From Pseudomonadota bacterium (GTDB taxonomy: Bacteria; Pseudomonadota; Alphaproteobacteria; Acetobacterales; Acetobacteraceae), in contig JAJZES010000017.1 of assembly GCA_021845985.1 (NCBI GenBank), positions 62,001-126,000 of the forward strand: a DNA stretch of 64,000 bases, in the 5' to 3' direction. Below the pieces are notes generated by a model, which was not told where the DNA came from, made no database searches, and saw only the letters and a list, made by a program, of their open reading frames with translations. Within the stretch, counting starts at the first letter, position 1; each line of letters opens with the position of its first letter. The translations under genes and the position numbers were made by a program. Positions 37,289-45,452 of this stretch are shown here, piece by piece.

Positions 37289-38221
37289 TTACTGCTGTGG
37301 CCGCTCCGCCGTCGCCGCGGCGATGAAGGCGGCAATATCGGGAGACATGATCCGCGGCAGCCAGGCTTCGATCGTTTCGTCGGGCCAGGACCACCAGGCG
37401 ATACGCAACAGCGCCTCGACGATCGCCGGCGGGAAACGCTGGCGCCGGGTGCGCGCCGGATTGCCCATCGCCACCCCATAGGGTGGCACATCGCGCGTCA
37501 CCACCGCATGCGCGCCGATGACGGCGCCGTCACCGATGGTGACGCCTGAGCCGATGAAAGCGTAGGCACCGATCCACACGTCGTTGCCGATACGCACATC
37601 GCCGCGGCTCTCGTGGTCGTCAATTTCCGGGGCGGCGAGCCAGATGTGGCGCAAGGTGGCAAACGGATAGGTGCTGACCATGTCGGTGCGGTGATTGCCG
37701 AGAGCGATTGCGACATGGGCGGCGATGGAGGTGAACCGGCCGATCGACAGGTGCGCGGCCTGCGGCTCCAGCACCAGTGGCGCACCATAGGAATGATCGC
37801 CGATTTGCCAGCCGAGGCGCCCGATCTCGGCGCTGAACGCCTGCCGCGTCAGCGCCGGCGGGCGCCCCGGCGGCAGACCGCCGATCAGGGTACCATCGGC
37901 GCGGCGGGCAAGCTCCTCCAGGCAATGCACCACGTTAAGCGACGGATGTAGGACGAACCGGCCGCGCAGGATCAGCCTGCCGTCCTGCTCGGCACCCTCG
38001 TCGAAGCGGGTGGTGCAATGGCCGTGCGGATCAAAGAAGGACAGGATTCCGTTCTCGACGGTCCAGCGGCTTTCGTTGGGATGGTCATGGCCGGCAATCC
38101 GATGGTCGGCGAGGAAGCGGATTTCCCCGGTCGCGGACGATCCATCGTCCCGGCGCATGCGCCACAGCCGGTCAAGCAACAGCGCCTCCGTCAGCGGCGG
38201 CGCCAAACGAAAATTGGGCAT
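37289..38221 (-). CDS. N-terminal novel domain + left-handed beta-helix O-acetyltransferase
   Basis: A 310-residue protein. Residues about 15-103 form a domain with a central GHDHPNE...W motif (44-53) and LRGRFVLHP; it recurs in the GT61 protein at 40155. Residues about 140-275 are a hexapeptide-repeat CatB/XAT-type acetyltransferase (IGRFTSIA, GNHRTDMVSTYPF, DVWIGAYAFIGSGVTIGDGAVIGA, VAMGNPARTRRQRF in parts). It probably O-acetylates a sugar. ATG at 38221 is preferred; a GTG seven codons upstream is possible. It lies between the fucosyltransferase-like and sulfotransferase genes on the same strand. Confidence 0.8.
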   Translation of the reverse strand: MPNFRLAPPLTEALLLDRLWRMRRDDGSSATGEIRFLADHRIAGHDHPNESRWTVENGILSFFDPHGHCTTRFDEGAEQDGRLILRGRFVLHPSLNVVHCLEELARRADGTLIGGLPPGRPPALTRQAFSAEIGRLGWQIGDHSYGAPLVLEPQAAHLSIGRFTSIAAHVAIALGNHRTDMVSTYPFATLRHIWLAAPEIDDHESRGDVRIGNDVWIGAYAFIGSGVTIGDGAVIGAHAVVTRDVPPYGVAMGNPARTRRQRFPPAIVEALLRIAWWSWPDETIEAWLPRIMSPDIAAFIAAATAERPQQ

Positions 38222-38269
38222 GCCGATCTCTAGCCAGTCCACGGCCGCGGAGACAAGCGGCGGCGGGCG

Positions 38270-39043
38270 CTATCGTTGGGCAAGAAAACGGGCCCGCCAT
38301 TCGGCGTTGACCGCCCCGCCCTGGGGGCGCATGCGGACTGCGCGTGGCATGACCGCGAATTCGGTGATGCCGAGGACCGCGGCGATGTCACCCAGGACCG
38401 CTTCGGGCATCCTGACGAACTGTTCGTAGGTGACGATGTGCGGCACCAGCCCGTTCAGTCCGAAGAAGCGGTCGAACAACCCGTTGGCATTGGTCAGACC
38501 CTCCATAATCGAGGCTATCGCCGGGCCGTCATAGACGAGAGCGGTGTCGGGGATGCGGGCGGGCTGCGCATCGCTCCAGCGGTCATTTTGCACTGCGATG
38601 GCCAGGGAAATCGCCTGCGCCAGCCGGTCGGCGCGTTGCACCAGCATGAAATGGCTGCGGTCGAGGATTTGGTCGAGCAAGCCGATTTCAGTCAGGATCG
38701 CCAGATGCTCGACTGCCAGCTTGGCGACAAGCCAGCCGTTCATGCTGCGTTCCTCGATCAGCATGGCGGTGAAGGCACCCACCGAATCCAGTCCGCGATC
38801 GCGGCAGTTGGCCAGGATCGTCCCGGCGTTGTAGAATTCCTCGCCAAGATTGAGCCGGCCGCCCGACGCGAGCGCTTCGCACACGTAATTGGAGCCGCAG
38901 CGGTTGGTGAAACCGACGAACAGTAAGCGGATATCTGGACGGATCGCATGAGCTTGCCGCCCCAACGGGCCGAAATGGGCCTCCAACTCCTCACGATGGA
39001 TGTTTTGCATCTGCTGAAGCGAGTGTGGCATGAGCAGCGGCAT
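38270..39043 (-). CDS. Stf0-type sulfotransferase
   Basis: A 257-residue predicted PAPS-dependent sulfotransferase related to mycobacterial Stf0 (trehalose 2-sulfotransferase). The PAPS 5'-phosphosulfate loop is FVGFTNRCGSNYV (42-54), followed by LNLGEEFYNAG, which is like the Stf0 G-x-P-x-E-F-F region. HFMLVQRADRLAQAISLAIA matches the 3'-phosphate-binding strand and helix (RxDxLxQAxSxxxA). It would sulfate a sugar in lipid, EPS or LPS. The start at 39043 leaves only 17 bases before the divergent secreted-protein gene. A longer N-terminal extension has no family match. Confidence 0.78.
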   Translation of the reverse strand: MPLLMPHSLQQMQNIHREELEAHFGPLGRQAHAIRPDIRLLFVGFTNRCGSNYVCEALASGGRLNLGEEFYNAGTILANCRDRGLDSVGAFTAMLIEERSMNGWLVAKLAVEHLAILTEIGLLDQILDRSHFMLVQRADRLAQAISLAIAVQNDRWSDAQPARIPDTALVYDGPAIASIMEGLTNANGLFDRFFGLNGLVPHIVTYEQFVRMPEAVLGDIAAVLGITEFAVMPRAVRMRPQGGAVNAEWRARFLAQR

Positions 39044-39060
39044 GGGCGGGGAGAGCCTTT

Positions 39061-40158
39061 GTGACACACGCGCCGGATAGATTAGGGCAGACGGTTCGGC
39101 AGTGCCACGTCTCTCGGCGCGGCATCGGCCGGGCCGGACTGTTGCTGCTGGCCGTGCTCGCCATGCCGTGCAATTTGGCACAGGCTGACAGTCTTTTCCC
39201 CGAACCCGGTCTGACCAACCCGAAGCTGCGCTTCGCCACCGGGCGCGTCGTCGGCAACCAGCCGGAGGTGTCGCCGGACCTGCCGAACATTCCGGGGCCG
39301 CCATCCGACTGGGTGGTCGGCCAGTGGCAGCACACGCACTACCTGTCGAGCAACGATCAGGTGCCGGCGCCGACCATCGGCGATGCCCGCTACGGCGGCG
39401 CGCTCTATGCCTTCAATGCGCCGTTCGACGAATCGCATCTGTGGATTTTCCACGATCGCGCCAGCTATGTCTTCGAGCTGTTCGAGCGCGACGGCGTGCT
39501 GCGCGGTGGCGGCGCCAATCTGTTCCTGTCAGCCAAGGCGAGCACCGAAGCGACGCTCGACAAGCCGATTGATTACGCGCTGTCCGCCCGCATCTCGCGC
39601 GCCGAGGCAGCCTATTGGACCGCCACTGCCGAGGCCAGCGGCGCGGTGATGGGGCAGGTGTTCAGCGGTTTCGTGCTGCGATTCGACGATCCGCAATCGC
39701 CGCGCCGGATCAACATGTTCCTGCAAATCCCGATTGCCGCCTCGCGCCCCGGCCATGGCAGCTACCGCTCCTGCAATGCCGGCGCCGAGATCGTCGGGGT
39801 GACCGCCAATGAAAGCCTCGACCGCGACCCGCCGCTTGCTTTCGCCGCTGATCCTGGACCGCTGCGACCGCTGCGCCTGCGCCTCAACGACTATGTCTGC
39901 GCGGTGATCACCCACCCCGCGGCCTGCGCGCAGCCGGGTGGCCGCAGCACACAGTTGGGGGCATTTGCGCGGGTGCGGGATCTGCACAACTGGCGGCTGC
40001 AGGCGATGTATGTCGGGCTGGAAACCCAGGCGCGCGATCTGCGGCCGGGCGCCGTGACGGCGGTGCCGCAAGGCAGCGTCGCCGTCGGGGTCCAGCTCTC
40101 CGGCCTCAGCATCACGCGCGACGAAGGCCGCAACTACGGCGACGGATTCTGCCATTGA
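39061..40158 (+). CDS. Secreted protein of unknown function
   Basis: A 365-residue protein with a basic stretch (SRRGIGRAG) and a hydrophobic core LLLLAVLAMP ending near LAQA-DS, a plausible signal peptide. The mature part is beta-rich with aromatic motifs (WVVGQWQHTHYLSS, HLWIFHDRASYVFELFERDG, GHGSYRSCNAG), six or so cysteines, and WRLQAMYVGLETQ. No family recognised; a lectin- or glycan-binding role is only a guess from context. The GTG start is the sole candidate that keeps the signal peptide. Its end shares TTGA with the GT61 gene. Confidence 0.65.
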   Translation: MTHAPDRLGQTVRQCHVSRRGIGRAGLLLLAVLAMPCNLAQADSLFPEPGLTNPKLRFATGRVVGNQPEVSPDLPNIPGPPSDWVVGQWQHTHYLSSNDQVPAPTIGDARYGGALYAFNAPFDESHLWIFHDRASYVFELFERDGVLRGGGANLFLSAKASTEATLDKPIDYALSARISRAEAAYWTATAEASGAVMGQVFSGFVLRFDDPQSPRRINMFLQIPIAASRPGHGSYRSCNAGAEIVGVTANESLDRDPPLAFAADPGPLRPLRLRLNDYVCAVITHPAACAQPGGRSTQLGAFARVRDLHNWRLQAMYVGLETQARDLRPGAVTAVPQGSVAVGVQLSGLSITRDEGRNYGDGFCH

Positions 40159-41564
40159 CGCCGCCGGCCGACCAGATCGACGAGGTCGCCTTGCTCGGCA
40201 CGCCATGGCGCTATGGCCATGACGGGCGGGTGCCCTCGACCGATTGTTTCCGTCTGCTGCCCGATGGCGGCATCGGCGGCTATGACCATCCGAACGAACG
40301 CGGATGGCGCATCGACGACGGCGTGTTGGCGCTGCTGGCCGCTGACGGTAGCTGCACGGTGCGCTTCGACGCCGTCGCCGTCGAGCATGGCCGGCAGGTG
40401 CTGCGCGGGCGCTATCTGCGCGATCCGGCCGCAGGCATCACGCTGCGGCTGGAACAAGCCTCCGCCGAAGCCGCCATCGCCCCTGAGACGGTCAAGACGA
40501 TCCTCTCGCCGGGGTTCAGCATCGCCCCGCCGCTGCTGCGCAATGGCCACCTGATCCCGCCCGGGGTGCAGGCGACGCTCACGCCGATATGGCAAAGCGG
40601 CAGTTTTCCCGCCATGCCGATCCAGTTTTCCGTTCTGCGTGAGGCGATTATCGCCAAGGAAGGATTGGTCTTCACCGCCGACCTGGCGCTGGTGCCGGCC
40701 AGCATCACCCAGCATTCGCCAGCGGAGATCGACTGGGCACGCAGCGCGGCGGCGGCGGCGCTGACCGAGGGCAGCCTGCCGCGGATCGACGGCACCGCCG
40801 TCCTCTGTAAAAAGCGCGGCGTCGGCAATTACGGCCACTGGCTGCTGGAGATGTTTCCCAAGGCGGTGCTGGCGACGCAGCACCTGGCGTTCGCGGAGAT
40901 GCGCTTCATCGTGCCGGATGCGTCCGGGGCGCTGCGCGACACGATCCTTGCCACGCTGCGGCGCATCGGTGTCGTCGGCGCACGCTGCCTGCCACGCGGC
41001 GACGCGCCGGTCCGGGTCGAGCGGCTGGTGATGGTCGATGGCATGACCACGCACGGCTCCTATATGTCGCCGCTTGCCGTTGCCGCCGTCGAGCCGCTGT
41101 CGTGGGACGTCCTGGCCGGCTCGGACCGGCTGCTCTACCTCTCGCGCGGCAGCGCCGGGCACCGGCGGTTTCGTAATGAAGCGGACGTGGCGGCCATCGC
41201 GCGCGCCGCCGGCTATCGCATTTTCGACCCCGGTACCGCTGCGCTGCACGAGCAGATCGCGGTGTTTGCCGGCGCCCGCCACATCGTCGGTATCCTGGGC
41301 GCGGCGCTGACCAATACGGTGTTCGCCCCGCCCACCGCCGCGGTGACGGTTCTGGCGCCGGCCAACATGCCGGACACGTTCTTCTGGTTCATCGCCGGAT
41401 TGCGCGGCCAGAGTTACGAAGAAGTGCGCTGCGAGCTGGAGGGGCCGATTCGCGGCGTCGCCGACTGGGATCGCGACATGATCTTCCCCGAGGATCTCGC
41501 GGCGACGATTTTCAGGCCGCCCACGCCGCCACCACCACCGTCACCATCCCCAGCAACAGGTTGA
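40155..41564 (+). CDS. GT61-family glycosyltransferase with N-terminal novel domain
   Basis: A 469-residue protein. Residues about 12-100 repeat the domain seen in the acetyltransferase (GGYDHPNERGW at 41-51, QVLRGRYLRDP at 81-91). Residues about 215-450 are a glycosyltransferase 61 domain: RGVGNYGHWLLEMFPK (221-236), LLYLSRGSAGHRRFRNE, and GILGAALTNTVFAPP, typical of xylosyl/arabinosyl-type GT61 proteins. It starts at TTG 40155, overlapping the secreted-protein stop by four bases, which couples their synthesis. It probably adds a sugar to a surface polymer. Confidence 0.85.
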   Translation: MTPPADQIDEVALLGTPWRYGHDGRVPSTDCFRLLPDGGIGGYDHPNERGWRIDDGVLALLAADGSCTVRFDAVAVEHGRQVLRGRYLRDPAAGITLRLEQASAEAAIAPETVKTILSPGFSIAPPLLRNGHLIPPGVQATLTPIWQSGSFPAMPIQFSVLREAIIAKEGLVFTADLALVPASITQHSPAEIDWARSAAAAALTEGSLPRIDGTAVLCKKRGVGNYGHWLLEMFPKAVLATQHLAFAEMRFIVPDASGALRDTILATLRRIGVVGARCLPRGDAPVRVERLVMVDGMTTHGSYMSPLAVAAVEPLSWDVLAGSDRLLYLSRGSAGHRRFRNEADVAAIARAAGYRIFDPGTAALHEQIAVFAGARHIVGILGAALTNTVFAPPTAAVTVLAPANMPDTFFWFIAGLRGQSYEEVRCELEGPIRGVADWDRDMIFPEDLAATIFRPPTPPPPPSPSPATG

Positions 41565-41952
41565 TCCGCAGCAGCCGGCGGACGCGCTCCGCCGCGGCGG
41601 CATCCGGGGCGCGGCGCATCGCCCGCCACGGGCCGAGCACGTTGACGACAAAAATCGCCGCCATCACCAGCCCCAGCAGATGCATCACATGCACCGCCGG
41701 CGGCGCATGGGCGAAGCCACCGAGCGCGCCGAACAGCATCGCATAGCCGCTCAGCAGCACCAGCGGCATCGCCACCCACACCAAGGCGAAAAACCGCCGG
41801 AACACCTCGCCATGCACGGCCAGCCGCCCGGCCGGATCGAGCACCGAGAGCGCCGGGCGCAGCACCATCAGGGCAAACGCCATCCCCCCCACCCACATCA
41901 CCACGCCCAGCAGATGCAGCGCCAGCGCCAGCGCCACGTTCACCCACATCAT
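41512..41952 (-). CDS. CopD-like/DUF membrane protein
   Basis: A 146-residue membrane protein with four hydrophobic spans (ALALALHLLGVVMWVGGMAFAL, FFALVWVAMPLVLLSGYAMLF, HVMHLLGLVMAAIFVVNVL, LLLGMVTVVVAAWAA, shown in pieces). HxxxMWVGG and conserved His in span 3 fit the CopD superfamily of haem or copper-handling proteins. Its ATGATG start overlaps the parA stop by four bases. Its 3' end converges and overlaps with the GT61 gene by 53 bases on the opposite strand, which is unusual. Confidence 0.75.
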   Translation of the reverse strand: MMWVNVALALALHLLGVVMWVGGMAFALMVLRPALSVLDPAGRLAVHGEVFRRFFALVWVAMPLVLLSGYAMLFGALGGFAHAPPAVHVMHLLGLVMAAIFVVNVLGPWRAMRRAPDAAAAERVRRLLRINLLLGMVTVVVAAWAA

Positions 41953-42575
41953 CCGATGATCCCTTCGATCTCCGCCAGCAGCGCGCGCAGCTCCGCCGCC
42001 GCCAGCGATTTCGGCGCCGCTTCGGTGACGCCCAGCCCCTCGGCAAAGGCGCCGGCAAAGCCGGCCCGGTTGCCCAGCACGCTGGCCAGCACACTCAGCC
42101 CGCGGCGCGCCAGCTCCGTCTCCACCATCGTCCGCAGCCGGCCGCTGGCCGGCGCCCGGTTCAGCACCAGCCGCACCGCCCGCTTCTCCGCCGCGGCCAG
42201 CGCCAGCGTGCCCTCGGCCGCCCACAGGTCGGGCGGGCTCGGTTGCAGCGGCACCAGCACGAGGTCGGCGGCGCGCACCGCCAGCCGCGCGTCGGTGTCG
42301 ATCTGCGGCGGGCTATCGACGATCAGCATGTCATGGCTGCGCCGCAGCCGCTCGATCTCGGCGCCGAGCCGCCAGCCGGCCGCGTCCGACAGCGTCACCG
42401 CCGCCGCGCCGCCGCGCGCGGTGCGCAGCGCGTGCCAGCGGGCGAGGCTGCGCTGCGGATCGATGTCGAGCACGGCGACGCGCCGCCCGGCGGCGAAGGC
42501 GGCGGCAAGGTTGGCCGCCAGCGTCGTCTTGCCCGCCCCGCCCTTCTGCTGCGCAATCGTGATGACGTGAACCAT
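41949..42575 (-). CDS. ParA-family ATPase
   Basis: A 208-residue MinD/ParA ATPase. The deviant Walker A is QQKGGAGKTT, VLDIDPQRSL follows, and DMLIVDSPPQID is Walker B. RAVRLVLNRAPASGR is also typical. No parB or centromere is nearby, so this is an orphan ParA that may position a cellular complex instead of a chromosome. It is divergent from nnrDE and coupled to the CopD-like gene. Confidence 0.9.
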   Translation of the reverse strand: MVHVITIAQQKGGAGKTTLAANLAAAFAAGRRVAVLDIDPQRSLARWHALRTARGGAAAVTLSDAAGWRLGAEIERLRRSHDMLIVDSPPQIDTDARLAVRAADLVLVPLQPSPPDLWAAEGTLALAAAEKRAVRLVLNRAPASGRLRTMVETELARRGLSVLASVLGNRAGFAGAFAEGLGVTEAAPKSLAAAELRALLAEIEGIIG

Positions 42576-42684
42576 CCCGCCACCTTACAGGAAGCGGCCG
42601 TCACCGCCAGCAGCGCCGGGTCGCGGCGTTTGGGCCGGGACGAGACCCTTCCCGCCCGGCCATGGTGCGGCCTATCCTGGCGCG

Positions 42685-44043
42685 ATGACCGACCCGAGTG
42701 ACGCGGCGCTGCTGACCCCGGCCGAGATGGCGGAGGTGGATCGCGCCGCGGTCGCCGCCGGGGTGCCGGTGGCGACGCTGATGGAGCATGCCGGGCGGGC
42801 GGTGGCGCGCGCGGTGCGCGCCCGCATCGCCCCCTGCCGGACGCTGGTGCTGTGCGGGCCGGGCAACAACGGCGGCGACGGGCGCGTCGCCGCCCGCCAC
42901 CTTGCCGCCGCCGGCTGGCCGGTGCGCGCGCTGCGGCCCGGGGCGGTGTCGGCCGATCAGGTGGCGCGGGCCGAACTGGTGATCGACGCGGTGTTCGGCG
43001 CCGGCCTGACGCGCGCTCTCGACCCGGCGCTGGCGGCGATGCTGGCGGCGGCGCGTCGGCTGGTGGCGGTGGATGTGCCGAGCGGGCTGGACGGCGCCAC
43101 CGGGCAGGTGCGCGGCTTCGCCCCGCAGGCGGAGTTCACCGTCACCTTCGTCCGCCGCAAGCCCGGCCATCTGCTGCTGCCCGGCCGCGACCTGTGCGGC
43201 GCGGTGATACTGGCCGAGATCGGCATGCCGGCGGCGGCGGTCGCCACCGTGCGGCCCAGCACGTTCCAGAACGGCCCGGTGCTGTGGACGCTGCCGACGC
43301 CGCAGCCGGAGGGGAACAAATACGGCCGCGGCCACGTCACCGTGCTGGGCGGCGCGCTGATGACCGGCGCCGCCCGCCTCGCCGCCATCGCCGCCCGGCG
43401 CGGCGGCGCCGGCATGGTGACGATCGCCGCCGAGCAGGGCGCCGGCGTGTACCGCGCCGGCGAGCCGGGCAACATGGTCGATGCGCGCCCGCTGGCCACC
43501 CTGCTGGAGGATGCGCGGCGCACCGTCTGGGTGTGCGGCCCCGGCCTCGGCGCCGCCGCGGCGGGCGCCGCCCTGCCGGTGCTGTTCGCCGCGCGGCGGC
43601 TGGTGGTGGCCGATGCCGACGCCTTCACCGCCTGTGCCGGCGCGCCGGAGCGGCTGCGCGGCGCCGCGGTACTGACCCCGCATGCCGGCGAGTTTGCCCG
43701 CGTCTTCGGCGCCCTCGGCGGCGACCGGCTGGCCGCCGCGCGCGCCGCCGCGGCGCGCACCGGCGCCGTCGTGCTGCTGAAAGGCGCCGACACCATCATC
43801 GCCGCACCCGACGGCCGCGCCGCGATCAACGACAGCGCACCGCCCTGGCTGGCCACCGCCGGCGCCGGCGACACGCTCGCCGGGCTGATCGCGGCATTGC
43901 TGGCACAGGGCATGGCGCCGTGGCAGGCTGCCGCCGCCGGGGCTTGGCTGCACGGCCGCGCCGGCGTGCATGCCGGCCCGCATCTGATCGCCGAGGACCT
44001 CGCCACCGCCCTGCCCCGCGCCTTCCAGGATGCCGCACCATGA
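42685..44043 (+). CDS. nnr: Bifunctional NAD(P)H-hydrate epimerase / ADP-dependent hydratase
   Basis: Repairs damaged NADHX/NADPHX. The 452-residue protein fuses an N-terminal YjeF/NnrE epimerase (about 10-200; LCGPGNNGGDGRVAARHL, AVDVPSGLDG) with a C-terminal ribokinase-like NnrD dehydratase (about 215-450; NKYGRGHVTVLGGALMTGAARLA, VLTPHAGEFARVF, TAGAGDTLAGLIAALLAQG, in parts). This fusion is common in bacteria. Its stop overlaps the malonyl-CoA decarboxylase start (ATGA). Confidence 0.95.
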   Translation: MTDPSDAALLTPAEMAEVDRAAVAAGVPVATLMEHAGRAVARAVRARIAPCRTLVLCGPGNNGGDGRVAARHLAAAGWPVRALRPGAVSADQVARAELVIDAVFGAGLTRALDPALAAMLAAARRLVAVDVPSGLDGATGQVRGFAPQAEFTVTFVRRKPGHLLLPGRDLCGAVILAEIGMPAAAVATVRPSTFQNGPVLWTLPTPQPEGNKYGRGHVTVLGGALMTGAARLAAIAARRGGAGMVTIAAEQGAGVYRAGEPGNMVDARPLATLLEDARRTVWVCGPGLGAAAAGAALPVLFAARRLVVADADAFTACAGAPERLRGAAVLTPHAGEFARVFGALGGDRLAAARAAAARTGAVVLLKGADTIIAAPDGRAAINDSAPPWLATAGAGDTLAGLIAALLAQGMAPWQAAAAGAWLHGRAGVHAGPHLIAEDLATALPRAFQDAAP

Positions 44044-45452
44044 GCGAAGCCGCCCCCGCCGCCGCCCCCGGATTGATCGACCGCGCGCTGCGCCGCATCG
44101 CCGGTGTCTGGCGCGACATGGCGCAGGGTGTGGCGCGCGAGGAAGATGACAGCATTGCCGGCCAGATGCGCGCCTGTCTCGACGGCCATGGCGGCGAGGT
44201 CAGTGCCCGCAACCGCGCCGCCAAGCTCGCCGAAACCTATCTGACGCTGGACGCGGCCGGGCGGCACGCCTTCCTTGCCACCCTGGCCGGCTTCGACAGC
44301 GACGCCGAGGCGGTCGATGCCGCCTATGTCGAGGTGCGCGACGCCGCCGACGCCGCCGCCCGTGCCGCCGCCAAGGCGCGGCTGCGCCGGGTGCTGGAAC
44401 CGCCGCGGGCGCGGCTGCTGACCCAGTTCACCACTATCCCCGACGGGGTCAAGTTCCTGGTCGATCTGCGCGCCGAGCTGATGGCGCGGATGGCGGGTGA
44501 CCCGATGCTGGGGGCGCTGGAGAGCGACCTCAAATCCTTGTTGGCAAGCTGGTTCGGCGTCGGCTTCCTGGTGCTGCAATCAATCGACTGGAACTCGCCG
44601 GCGGCGCTGCTGGAAAAACTGGCCGGGTATGAGGCGGTGCACGGCGTGCGCTCCTGGCGCGATCTGAAGAACCGGCTCGACAGCGACCGCCGCTGCTACG
44701 CCTTTTTCCACCCGCGCATGCCGACCGAGCCGCTGATCTTCGTGGAAGTCGCCTTGGTGCGCGGGCTTGCCGACAGCGTGCAGAAACTGCTCGACCCGAA
44801 GGCGCCACTGGTCGATATGCGCGAGGCCGATTCGGCGATCTTCTACTCCATCAGCAACTGCCAGCGGGGACTGGCCGGCATCAGCTTCGGCAACTTCCTG
44901 ATCAAACGGGTGGTCGAAGTGCTGTCGCGCGAACTTCCCGGGATCAAGACCTATGCCACGCTGTCGCCGGTGCCCGGCTTCCGCCGCTGGCTCGACGCGC
45001 AGCTCGCCACCCCCGAACCCGGCCTGTTGAGCGACGATGAGTCGATGGCGCTGTGCACCGCGGCGCGATCCGACGGGCCGGCCCCCGACACCGGCGCGGC
45101 GGCCATGGCCGCCATCCTCGCCGCGCGCGGCTGGTGGCGCGACGGGCCGCTGCGCCGCGCCGCCGAGCCGGTGTTGCTGCGGCTGTGCGCACGCTATCTG
45201 CTGGTGGAAAGCCGCGGTGGCCGCGCGCTCGATCCGGTGGCGCATTTTCATCTGTCCAACGGCGCGCGGCTGGAACGCATCGTGCCGCTGGCCGACATCG
45301 CTGACAAAGGTATTCGGGAGAGCGCCGGGATCATGGTGAACTACCTCTACGACCTGGCGAAAATCGAGGAATACCACGAGGACTATGCCGGCGCCGGCAA
45401 GCGCAACGCGGCGACCGCGGCGCGGCGGCTGGCGCGGGGCTGGGCCGGATGA
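44040..45452 (+). CDS. Malonyl-CoA decarboxylase
   Basis: Converts malonyl-CoA to acetyl-CoA and CO2. The 470-residue protein matches bacterial MCD in length. FYSISNCQRGLAGISFGNFLIK carries the acyl-CoA site, and AHFHLSNGARLERI followed by AGIMVNYLYDL holds the catalytic His and Ser/Asn region. The N-terminal helical domain covers about 1-180. The ATG overlaps nnrDE and the stop overlaps the next gene, so it is the middle of a tightly coupled operon. Confidence 0.94.
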   Translation: MSEAAPAAAPGLIDRALRRIAGVWRDMAQGVAREEDDSIAGQMRACLDGHGGEVSARNRAAKLAETYLTLDAAGRHAFLATLAGFDSDAEAVDAAYVEVRDAADAAARAAAKARLRRVLEPPRARLLTQFTTIPDGVKFLVDLRAELMARMAGDPMLGALESDLKSLLASWFGVGFLVLQSIDWNSPAALLEKLAGYEAVHGVRSWRDLKNRLDSDRRCYAFFHPRMPTEPLIFVEVALVRGLADSVQKLLDPKAPLVDMREADSAIFYSISNCQRGLAGISFGNFLIKRVVEVLSRELPGIKTYATLSPVPGFRRWLDAQLATPEPGLLSDDESMALCTAARSDGPAPDTGAAAMAAILAARGWWRDGPLRRAAEPVLLRLCARYLLVESRGGRALDPVAHFHLSNGARLERIVPLADIADKGIRESAGIMVNYLYDLAKIEEYHEDYAGAGKRNAATAARRLARGWAG

